Shown here in pieces: positions 18,084 through 25,897 of a stretch of DNA of 64,000 nucleotides (position 1 is the first letter of the stretch; the number at the start of each line of letters is the position of its first letter). Source of the DNA: Niveispirillum sp048066115 (GTDB taxonomy: Bacteria; Pseudomonadota; Alphaproteobacteria; Azospirillales; Azospirillaceae). The position numbers were made by a program, and so were the translations under genes. The stretch spans positions 124,001-188,000 of the forward strand of contig NZ_JBLTYX010000008.1 in the NCBI RefSeq assembly GCF_048066115.1, in the 5' to 3' direction. The notes beneath the pieces are model-generated. The model ran no database searches. It was given only the letters and a program-made list of their open reading frames with translations, and was not told the DNA's origin.

Positions 18084-21000
18084 ATGCATTCAATGCTTGG
18101 TCGCGGTCTGGCCGTGGCTTTGCTGGCGGGGGTCTCGCCGCTGGCGATGGCCACCACCGCCCTGGCGCAGGCTGTACCGGCCGGCACCAATACGCTTGAT
18201 GAAATCATCGTCACCGGCGTCCGCGCCTCGCAGCAGCGGTCGGTCGACGTCAAGCGCAACCAGACGGCCATCGTCGATGCCATCTCGTCGGAAGATATCG
18301 GCAAGCTGCCCGACGTGACCATCGCGGACAGCCTGCAGCGCGTGCCGGGTATCCAGATCCGCCGCGATGCCGGCGAAGGTTCCACGGTGAATGTCCGCGG
18401 CTTGCCGCAGGTCATCACCATGCTGAATGGTGAGCAATACCTGTCCGCCGGCAACCAGGGTGAGGCCAAGCCCAACCTGACCGACGTGCCGGCGCAGCTG
18501 ATGAACGCCGTCGTGGTCTACAAGACCACGGATACCAAGAACGCCTTGTCCGGCGTTTCCGGTACCATCGATCTGCGCACCCGCCGTCCGTCGGACATGC
18601 CCTATGGCTTCGCCGCGTCGGGCGCCGTCGAAGGCCAGACCGGCAAGGACACCAAGGAAAAGGATTACCTGGCCAATGGTCTGGTTTCCTGGCGCGGTGA
18701 CCGCATCGGCGTGCTGGTTTCCGCTGCCGGCAGCCAGGCCAACCTGGGCAACAACTATGCAGGTCTGGCACCGGGGCCCGGCGTCGGCGGCCTGTCCGGC
18801 AATAATGACTGGGGCGGGACCAACCCCAACCAGTTCATCTCGCCGCATGGGTTCGAGAGCTTCCATAAGGAGACGGAGCGCGACCGTCTGTCCGTGTCCG
18901 GTGCGTTTGAAGCCGATCTGGGGGAGGGGTTCACCTTCCTGGCCGAAGGCTTCTACACCAAGATGGACGAGTATAACCGCGCTGCCGGCCTGAACATCTC
19001 CAACCGTTGGTCGGGCGACGCTTTCGGTGTCTGGACCAAGCCGACCTCCACGACCCCGGTCAGCGGCGGCAATTGGCAGGCCGTGGACGAGTACGACATT
19101 GACGCCTGGTGGGTGAACTCCTTCTCCGTCAACCGCGTCAACAAGTCGGAATCGAAGAACTACAACGCCGAACTGAAGTACGACAATGGCGGTCCGTTCA
19201 AGATGGAAGCCCGGGCCATGCGCTCGGATGCCGACCGTCTGTCGATGAATGGCCAGGCGCAGGGTGACCTGTCGAACTGGAAATACGCGCCGGGCCGCTT
19301 CACCCTGTTCCGTGACGCCGCCGACCGTACCCGTGGCACCTTCTATCCGGCCTCCATCGCCTCGACCTTCCCCGCCTCGCGCTACACCAACAATATCGTT
19401 GGCAGCCTGGGCGGTCGTTATGTCGATCCCAACCCGCTGGGTTATGGCCAGAACCCGCAGCTGCATTACGACATTTCGGGCAGCAGCCCGGTCTGGTCGG
19501 GCTTCAACAACCCGATCTCCGGTGGCCTGGGTGCCGGCAAGACGCTGACCGACTACATGGCCAACAAGGACAGCTACGCCATCGGCGCCTTCTCCTCGGA
19601 GGGCAATAACGAGGCGAAGTCAGACCTGAACGTCTATCGCATCGACACCCATTATGATTTCGAGGAGCCGCTGGCCGGTTTCCTCAACAAGATCGATGTG
19701 GGCATCCGCCGGTCGGACCGGTCGGTGTCGATCGAGCAGTTCCACCTGTTCTCCACCTTCTACCAGGGCAAGGGCGTGAACGCCGCCGGCCAGCCCAACA
19801 CCTCGGGCTGTTCGGCCCAGTGGAAGGCCATCGACGTCGTCATGAACCAGAACCAATGCCAGGCGGGCGAGTTCGTGCCCGATCCGGTTACCGGCCAGCT
19901 GGTGTTCCAGGGCTACACGGTGAACGCGCCCACCCGCCTCGACACGTATAACAACGTGATCTGGGTCGACAATATGGGTTCCATCACCAAGGGCGTCCCC
20001 GGCTTCTGGGCCATCGACCCGCGCGACTTCGACGATCCGGAAGCCTTCCACAAGAAGGTGTTCGGCGGCGCCGATCGTGCCATCATCCCGGGCCAGTCCT
20101 ATGCCGTCGACCTGACGGAAGACAGCGGCTACATCAACACCAACTTCGAGTTCGGCCGCCTGTCCGGTACGGCCGGCGTGAAGATCATCCGCACGGAGCT
20201 GCAGGTCCGCCAGAACATCACGGGTGACACCCTGAATTATGGCGACACCAACATCGACGCTGGCGATGTGGTCTCCAAGCGTTCCTACTACGACTATCTG
20301 CCGGCGTTGAACGCGTCCTACGATGTCACCGACGACCTGCGTCTGCGCTTCAGCTACTCCAAGACCATGCAGCCGCTGGACCTGTTGAAGTATGGCGGCG
20401 CCTTGAAGATCAACACCGCCGACGATCCGGGGCTGGGTATTCGCGTCGTCACCAGTGCCGAGGCCAATGGCAATCCCAACCTGGATCCGTGGCGTGCGGA
20501 TAACTGGGATGCGGCGATCGAGTATTATGTCGGCAAGGCCAGCATGCTGAACCTGGCCGTGTTCCGGATGAATATCGACAGCTACGTCGTCACCCGCACC
20601 ACGGCCGACGGGCGGTTCCCCGACCAGGACGGCGTGATCCGCCGTACGGTCAACGTGACCCGTCCGCAGCAGGGTGAAGGCGGGCGCGTGGAAGGTGTCG
20701 AGGTTGGTGCCAAGCTGTCCTTCAAGGACTTCCTGGACAATGACAGCTTCATCTCCAACTTCGGTGTCGATACCAACTACACCTACTCGCCCAGCGAACA
20801 GACCCTGTCGTCGGGCAAGAAGCTGGCCTTCGCCGACAATTCCAAGCACCAGTTCAATCTGGTCGGCTGGTACCAGGACGACAATATCCAGGCACGCGTT
20901 GCGTACAATTTCCGCAGCAAGCGCCTGGAGAACACGTTCAAGGACTTCCCGGTCTACCAGGATACCTCGCAGTTCGTTGACGTTAACCTCAGCTACAACG

Positions 21001-21152
21001 TCAATGAGCAAATCACGGTCTACGCCAACGGTTCCAACATCACCGGCGAGATCGAGGATTACTTCGTGGAGTTCGAACCGGGCGTGACGCAGTATGCCTG
21101 GCAGAACGAGTACGAGACCCGTTACACGGTCGGCGTCCGCTTCAAGTGGTAA
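18084..21152 (+). CDS. TonB-dependent receptor (carbohydrate-uptake type)
   Basis: About 1,022 residues. Signal peptide MLGRGLAVALLAGVSPLAMATTALAQA, then a TonB-box-like LDEIIVTGVRAS, a plug domain (ADSLQRVPGIQIRRDAGEG, NVRGLPQVITMLNG) and a large outer-membrane beta-barrel ending in Trp (VGVRFKW), a typical barrel C-terminus. The plug sequence is of the type found in alphaproteobacterial and Xanthomonas sugar receptors. The start is uncertain: ATG 18084 is taken, TTG 18075 sits closer to GAGGGAGGA, and an ATG at 18012 adds a non-signal-like extension. It is followed by two halogenase genes, and a beta-glucosidase lies divergently, so import of a beta-glucoside or oligosaccharide is inferred. 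Confidence 0.92.
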   Translation: MHSMLGRGLAVALLAGVSPLAMATTALAQAVPAGTNTLDEIIVTGVRASQQRSVDVKRNQTAIVDAISSEDIGKLPDVTIADSLQRVPGIQIRRDAGEGSTVNVRGLPQVITMLNGEQYLSAGNQGEAKPNLTDVPAQLMNAVVVYKTTDTKNALSGVSGTIDLRTRRPSDMPYGFAASGAVEGQTGKDTKEKDYLANGLVSWRGDRIGVLVSAAGSQANLGNNYAGLAPGPGVGGLSGNNDWGGTNPNQFISPHGFESFHKETERDRLSVSGAFEADLGEGFTFLAEGFYTKMDEYNRAAGLNISNRWSGDAFGVWTKPTSTTPVSGGNWQAVDEYDIDAWWVNSFSVNRVNKSESKNYNAELKYDNGGPFKMEARAMRSDADRLSMNGQAQGDLSNWKYAPGRFTLFRDAADRTRGTFYPASIASTFPASRYTNNIVGSLGGRYVDPNPLGYGQNPQLHYDISGSSPVWSGFNNPISGGLGAGKTLTDYMANKDSYAIGAFSSEGNNEAKSDLNVYRIDTHYDFEEPLAGFLNKIDVGIRRSDRSVSIEQFHLFSTFYQGKGVNAAGQPNTSGCSAQWKAIDVVMNQNQCQAGEFVPDPVTGQLVFQGYTVNAPTRLDTYNNVIWVDNMGSITKGVPGFWAIDPRDFDDPEAFHKKVFGGADRAIIPGQSYAVDLTEDSGYINTNFEFGRLSGTAGVKIIRTELQVRQNITGDTLNYGDTNIDAGDVVSKRSYYDYLPALNASYDVTDDLRLRFSYSKTMQPLDLLKYGGALKINTADDPGLGIRVVTSAEANGNPNLDPWRADNWDAAIEYYVGKASMLNLAVFRMNIDSYVVTRTTADGRFPDQDGVIRRTVNVTRPQQGEGGRVEGVEVGAKLSFKDFLDNDSFISNFGVDTNYTYSPSEQTLSSGKKLAFADNSKHQFNLVGWYQDDNIQARVAYNFRSKRLENTFKDFPVYQDTSQFVDVNLSYNVNEQITVYANGSNITGEIEDYFVEFEPGVTQYAWQNEYETRYTVGVRFKW

Positions 21153-21175
21153 TGCACCTGTAGCGTGAAATGAGG

Positions 21176-21218
21176 GGGCGCCGTCGGGATGTGCACGCAC
21201 ATCAAGGCGGCGCCCTTT
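21176..21218 (+). terminator. Hairpin after the TonB receptor gene
   Basis: GGGCGCCG (21176-21183) pairs with CGGCGCCC (21208-21215), with an inner GATGTGC/GCACATC hairpin, followed by TTTCGCGTTTT. It is probably a terminator or attenuator that lowers expression of the downstream halogenases. Confidence 0.6.
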
Positions 21219-21237
21219 CGCGTTTTACTCCCTTTTC

Positions 21238-21359
21238 CGTCATCCCGGTGACAAGCCGGGACCCAGGGACCAAGCGCCCGACCTTTCGGCAGCTTTGATC
21301 CAAGCTGCGTCGAGGTTTGATCCTGTGGCCCCTGGGGCCTGGCTTTCGCTGGGATGACG
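21238..21359. repeat. Dispersed palindromic repeat, copy 1
   Basis: The ends CGTCATCCCGGTGACAAGCC and the inverted GGCTTTCGCTGGGATGACG form an imperfect long hairpin. Inner sequence such as AAGCGCCCGACCT and GCGTCGAGG is shared with copy 2 (32005-32125). It lies between the TonB receptor and the first halogenase. Confidence 0.85.
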
Positions 21360-21404
21360 AAGAGGGGTAGTCTTCTTCCAATACGTCGATGAGGAAATTC
21401 ACCC

Positions 21405-22925
21405 ATGTCCCCCAACGGCACCGACAACCGCATCCGTGACGTCGTCATTGTCGGGGGCGGTACGGCCGGCTGGATGACAGCGGCCGCGCTGGCCGACCAT
21501 TTCCGGGGTTCCAGGATGACGATCACGCTGGTGGAAAGCTCGTCCATCGGCACCATCGGGGTGGGGGAGGCGACGATCCCCACGATCCGGCAATTCTATC
21601 AATCCATCGGCCTGCGCGACCTGGATGTGATGAAGGCCACGCACGGCACGGTGAAGCTGGGCATTCAGTTCGACGGATGGCTGAACCCTGAATCCAGCTT
21701 CATCCATCCGTTCGGCGTCTATGGCCAGGATCTGCGCAATATTCCCTTCCACCAATATTGGCTGCGCCTGCGCGCCGCGGGGGAGCAGACGGATTTCGGC
21801 GATTATTCGCTGGCCGTGGCGCTGGCGCGGGCCGGACGCTTCACCACGCCCTCGCCCAACCCGCCCAGCACCCTGTCGGTCTTCGACTGGGCCCTGCATT
21901 TCGATGCCGGCCTGTTCGCGCAGTTTCTGCGCAAGAACGCCGAGGGCAAGGGCGTGCGGCGCATTGATGCCAAGGTGGAGCGGGTGGAACAGCGGGCCGA
22001 GGACGGGCACATCACCGGTCTGCTGCTCGACAATGGCGACACGATCACCGGCGACCTGTTCGTTGATTGCTCCGGCTTCGGCGGCCTGCTGATCGAAGGG
22101 GCGATGAAATCGGGGTATGAGGATTGGACGCAATGGCTGTTCTGCGACCGCGCGCTGGCGGCCCAGGGGAACGCCATCAGCCCGCCGCCACCCTATACTC
22201 GCGTCACGGCGCACAGCGCCGGCTGGCGCTGGACCATCCCGTTGCAGCACCGCACGGGCCATGGCTATGTCTATTCCAGCCGCTTCATCAGTGATGGCGA
22301 TGCGGAGGAGGAGTTGCTGGGGGCCGTCGGCCGCGATTTGAAGATGGCCCCGCGCCGCATCGCCTTCACTCCCGGCCGCCGCAAGCAGGCATGGAAGGGC
22401 AATTGCGTCGCCATCGGCCTGTCTTCCGGGTTTCTGGAGCCACTGGAGAGCACGTCAATCGCCTTGATCGAGACGGGTATCGAGAAACTGAAGCAGTTGT
22501 TCCCCGGCCGGCAGATCGATCCGCGCCTGGTGGATGAATACAACGACTGGAGCCGGCGTGAGCTTCAGCGGGTGCGCGATTTCGTGATCCTGCATTACTG
22601 GGCCAACCAGCGCCAGGACAACGCCTTCTGGCGCGCCTGCCGGGAGGTCGAACTGCCGGAAAGCCTGCTGCACAAGCTGGAGATGTGGAAGCGCCGCGGC
22701 CATATCATCCGCTACCGGTGGGAGATGTTCCAGCCGTCCAGTTGGCTGGCCATCTATAACGGCTTCGGCATCCTGCCCGACGGATATGATCCGGCTTTGG
22801 ACGGGTACGACGTGGCCGGCCTGTCCCGCGCGCTGGGCGGCATGCGCAACGCCATCGCCCAGGCCGTCAAGGACTGTCCCACGCATAGTGAGTTCATCGA
22901 ACGCTACGCCAAGGCGGACATGTGA
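21405..22925 (+). CDS. Flavin-dependent tryptophan-halogenase-like protein 1
   Basis: A 506-residue member of the tryptophan 7-halogenase family. It has the FAD-binding GGGTAGWM near residues 17-24, Lys84 in GTVKLGIQF matching the catalytic Lys of PrnA and RebH, the halogenase hallmark GWRWTIPLQ, and the FLEPLESTSI segment with the active-site Glu. All key residues are intact, so it should be able to make and use hypohalous acid with FADH2 from a partner reductase. It follows the TonB receptor after 252 bases and precedes a paralogue. Halogenases of this clade often accompany TonB receptors in Caulobacter- and Xanthomonas-like genomes; their real substrates are unclear. Confidence 0.92.
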   Translation: MSPNGTDNRIRDVVIVGGGTAGWMTAAALADHFRGSRMTITLVESSSIGTIGVGEATIPTIRQFYQSIGLRDLDVMKATHGTVKLGIQFDGWLNPESSFIHPFGVYGQDLRNIPFHQYWLRLRAAGEQTDFGDYSLAVALARAGRFTTPSPNPPSTLSVFDWALHFDAGLFAQFLRKNAEGKGVRRIDAKVERVEQRAEDGHITGLLLDNGDTITGDLFVDCSGFGGLLIEGAMKSGYEDWTQWLFCDRALAAQGNAISPPPPYTRVTAHSAGWRWTIPLQHRTGHGYVYSSRFISDGDAEEELLGAVGRDLKMAPRRIAFTPGRRKQAWKGNCVAIGLSSGFLEPLESTSIALIETGIEKLKQLFPGRQIDPRLVDEYNDWSRRELQRVRDFVILHYWANQRQDNAFWRACREVELPESLLHKLEMWKRRGHIIRYRWEMFQPSSWLAIYNGFGILPDGYDPALDGYDVAGLSRALGGMRNAIAQAVKDCPTHSEFIERYAKADM

Positions 22926-22957
22926 TCCGCCAACAAAGGAATGATAGGGGAAACACC

Positions 22958-24472
22958 ATGAAGCCGTTGAAGAAGATCGTCATCGCCGGGGGCGGCACCG
23001 CAGGCTGGATCACCGCCTCCATGCTGTCCTTCATGCTGAAGGGCACGCAGACCGCCATCGAACTGGTGGAATCCGATGAGATCGGCACGATCGGCGTGGG
23101 CGAAAGCACGATCCCGCCCTTCGTGGTGCTGCTGCGCAACCTGGGCATCGACGAGCAGGAATTCATCGCGGCCACCGATGCCAGCTTCAAACTGGCAATC
23201 CGGTTCGAGGATTGGTTCAAGAAGGACCTGACCTATTACCATCCGTTCGGTACCCTGGGCGGCCAGATCGACACCCATGAATTCTACCAATGCTGGCTGC
23301 GCGCCAAGGAGGCGGGGCATCCGTCGGAATTGCAGGATTTCGCGCCCGCCACCGTGATGGCCGACCAGTTCAAGTTCATGCTGCCCTTCAAGGCGCAGCG
23401 CACCCTGATCTCGTCCGCCTCCTACGCCCTGCATGTCGATGCCAAGCGCGTGGCGCAATATCTGCGCAATTATTCGGAGGCGCGCGGCGTGACCCGGACG
23501 GAGGGCCGCATCACCCGTGTCCGCACCAAGCCCAACGGCCATATCGAAGGGCTGGACCTGGCCAATGGCAAGGTGGTGGATGGCGATTTCTTCATCGATT
23601 GCACGGGCTTCCGCTCCCTGCTGCTGGGCCAGACCTTGGGCGTGGGTTTCATCGACTGGTCGAGCGAGCTGCTGTGCAACCGCGCCATCGCCGTGCAGAC
23701 GGAGAATACCGACGACGATGCCGACGTCCATCCCTACACCCTGGCCCATGCTCAGGATTGCGGCTGGCGCTGGCGTATCCCTTTGCAGCACCGGGCCGGC
23801 AACGGCTATGTCTTCTCCAGCCATTTCCTGTCCGATGATGAGGCCATTGCCACCCTGATGCGCCAGGTGCGTGGCCGGCCGATCATCGATCCGGCCGTCA
23901 TACCCTTCCGCACCGGCATGCGCGCCAAGATGTGGGAGAAGAACTGCGTGGCCCTAGGCCTGGCCGCGGGCTTCATCGAGCCGCTGGAATCCACCGCCAT
24001 CCATCTGGTCTATCGCGCCGCCGACTATCTGCTGCGCTTCTTCCCCGATTGCGATTTCGACCCTTCGCTGGCCAACGAGTTCAACCGCCGCATCGGTGCA
24101 GAATATGAGGAGGTGCGCGACTTCATCGTGCTGCATTACTGCACGACCCAGCGCGACGACACGCCCTTCTGGCGGGCCGTCCGCCGTGCGCCGATCCCGC
24201 CCTCCTTGCGGGCCCGCATGGACCTGTTCAAGGCCACCGGCATCCTGCGCCAGGGGCTGGAGGAACTGTTCGGCGCGGCCAGCTGGCAGTCGGTCTATGA
24301 GGGCATGGGCGTGCGCCCGTCACGCTATCAGCCGTTTGTCGACAAGCTGCCGATGAGCGTGATCACGGAGACGCTGGACCGCTCCGCTCCCATCCTGCGG
24401 TCGCAGGTGGAGGGCCTGCCCGGCCATGCGCAGTTCCTGCGCGAACATTGCCGCGCGCCGCGGGATATCTGA
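22958..24472 (+). CDS. Flavin-dependent tryptophan-halogenase-like protein 2
   Basis: A 504-residue paralogue of the preceding gene. The start at 22958 has AGGGGA upstream; an in-frame ATG at 22922 overlaps the previous stop but lacks a site. Motifs: GGGTAGWIT near residues 11-19, Lys78 in ASFKLAIRF, GWRWRIPLQ, and GFIEPLESTAI. The catalytic set is complete. The 32-base gap to halogenase 1 indicates one transcript. The two proteins differ clearly outside the motifs, so this is an old duplication rather than a recent one. No flavin reductase gene lies nearby. Confidence 0.92.
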   Translation: MKPLKKIVIAGGGTAGWITASMLSFMLKGTQTAIELVESDEIGTIGVGESTIPPFVVLLRNLGIDEQEFIAATDASFKLAIRFEDWFKKDLTYYHPFGTLGGQIDTHEFYQCWLRAKEAGHPSELQDFAPATVMADQFKFMLPFKAQRTLISSASYALHVDAKRVAQYLRNYSEARGVTRTEGRITRVRTKPNGHIEGLDLANGKVVDGDFFIDCTGFRSLLLGQTLGVGFIDWSSELLCNRAIAVQTENTDDDADVHPYTLAHAQDCGWRWRIPLQHRAGNGYVFSSHFLSDDEAIATLMRQVRGRPIIDPAVIPFRTGMRAKMWEKNCVALGLAAGFIEPLESTAIHLVYRAADYLLRFFPDCDFDPSLANEFNRRIGAEYEEVRDFIVLHYCTTQRDDTPFWRAVRRAPIPPSLRARMDLFKATGILRQGLEELFGAASWQSVYEGMGVRPSRYQPFVDKLPMSVITETLDRSAPILRSQVEGLPGHAQFLREHCRAPRDI

Positions 24473-24493
24473 GGGGGATATGGTGAGGGGCAA

Positions 24494-24630
24494 TACTAAC
24501 GGTCAAAATGTTTGACCGTTAGTACGGCGGCGACTGCCGCCGCGCCGCTCGTGCGGCGTAGCCAACCCACGGATGTGGGCGCCGGCGACTGAGGGGCATG
24601 AATGATTGGCCGAAGGTCAATCATTCATGC
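24494..24630. repeat. Modular multi-hairpin element, copy 1
   Basis: A run of hairpins. TACTAACGGTCAAA (24494-24507) pairs with 24511-24524 around a 3-base loop. GC-rich small hairpins follow. A CCCAC-GGAT-GTGGG hairpin lies in a conserved core (24561-24582), and a long hairpin GCATGAATGATTG... (24596-24630) ends it, with loop GAA and one G-T pair. The core and the tail CTGAGGG recur inverted at 29404-29520. It lies between the convergent halogenase and LacI genes, where it may also terminate transcription. Confidence 0.8.
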
Positions 24631-24649
24631 CGACGGTAAATAATCCCCC

Positions 24650-25684
24650 TCACCGCCGCGCCGGTGGTGCCGTCGACCGGCGGATGACTACGTGATGAGG
24701 CAGCACCCGGTGGGCCACCGGTGCCGCCTCCCCCTTCTTGCGGGTCAGGACGTTGACCAGGATTTCCGCCGCGGCATCGGCCAGTTCCTGGATGGGCTGC
24801 TTCACCGTGGTCAGCGGCGGCCAGACCATCTCCGCCAGTTCGATATCATCGAACCCCACCACCGACAGGTCGCCCGGCAGCGACAGGCCGCGATCATGCG
24901 CCACCGACAGCACGGCGGCGGCCATTTCGTCGTTCGACGCGATCACGGCCGTGGGTGGTTCCGGCAGCGACAGCAGCCGGCGCGCGCAGGACAGGGCGGA
25001 GCGATAGGTGAAACCGCCCTGCTCGATGATCTCCGGATCGGGTTCCAGCCCATATTCGCGCAAGGCATCGCAATAGCCGGAATAGCGCAGCCGCGTGCCG
25101 GCATGATGTTCCGGCCCCTTGATGAAGCCGATGCGCCGGTGCCCGAAGGCCAGCAGGTGCAGGGCCAGGTCGTTGCTGGCCGCCCGCTCGTCGATGCGCA
25201 CCGACGACCCGCCCTCGCGCTCATGCTGCGGGGTGACGCGGACATAGGGGATGTTGGCGCGTTCGATGACGCCGATGACCGTGTCATTGTCGGTGACGGG
25301 GGCGGTCAGGACCACGGCGTCCAGGTTCAGCTGATTGACCAGCTTGCTGACCCGCTCCTCCACATCGTCGCCGCGATAATCGATCTCCTCGATCAGCAGG
25401 TGATAGCCCTGGTCGCGGAAGCGGGTCAGCAGGCCCATCTGGATCTGGCCGGTATAGGGGCCGCCCGGATCGCCATAGACATGGGCGATCAGATAGGATT
25501 TGTCGCCTTTCAGGCTCTGGGCGGACTTGTTTGGCTGGAACTGCAATTCCGCCATGACCTTCTGCACGCGTTCGCGCGTTTCCGCGCTGACATAGCGTTC
25601 ATTGTTCATGACACGGGAAACGGTCTTGATAGACGCACCGGCGGCGCGGGCGACATCGATGATCGTCGGCTTGCGTTCTGCCAC
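24650..25684 (-). CDS. LacI/GalR family transcriptional regulator
   Basis: A 344-residue repressor. The N-terminal helix-turn-helix (TIIDVARAAGASIKTVSRVMNNERYVSAETRERV) is followed by a periplasmic-binding-like sugar-sensing domain (YLIAHVYGDPGGPY ... VIASNDEMAAAVL ... GDLSVVGFDDIELAEMVWPPLTTV). It points toward the halogenases and probably controls this locus. Candidate sites with a shared GACAACG-like core lie upstream of the GH3 and TonB genes and of its own gene (25781). The ligand is probably a sugar released by the glucosidase; this is inference from context. Confidence 0.93.
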   Translation of the reverse strand: MAERKPTIIDVARAAGASIKTVSRVMNNERYVSAETRERVQKVMAELQFQPNKSAQSLKGDKSYLIAHVYGDPGGPYTGQIQMGLLTRFRDQGYHLLIEEIDYRGDDVEERVSKLVNQLNLDAVVLTAPVTDNDTVIGVIERANIPYVRVTPQHEREGGSSVRIDERAASNDLALHLLAFGHRRIGFIKGPEHHAGTRLRYSGYCDALREYGLEPDPEIIEQGGFTYRSALSCARRLLSLPEPPTAVIASNDEMAAAVLSVAHDRGLSLPGDLSVVGFDDIELAEMVWPPLTTVKQPIQELADAAAEILVNVLTRKKGEAAPVAHRVLPHHVVIRRSTAPPARR

Positions 25685-25780
25685 GTTGGAACACCCGTTG
25701 AGTAGAAGGCGGCGCGTTCAGTTGGTCCCGACGGGACCGGCCCCCAAATTTCACGGAAACTCCACACTTTGCAAGCGTCG

Positions 25781-25792
25781 GATAACGATGTC
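25781..25792. promoter_or_regulatory. Candidate LacI-family site upstream of the lacI-like gene
   Basis: GATAACGATGTC has a central CG and resembles the sites at 17597 and 17835. It lies about 97 bases upstream of the regulator start, so autoregulation is possible. It also lies in the 5' region of the chemoreceptor gene. The match is imperfect. Confidence 0.3.
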
Positions 25793-25897
25793 AGACCCGC
25801 CGCATTCCCGCCCAGATTGAGGTGGGTCAATGCCGGCCTGTGCAATCGGCCTATGGTGCGCACCAATCATCCGCCCCCTCCGCCGGAGCCCGTCGCC

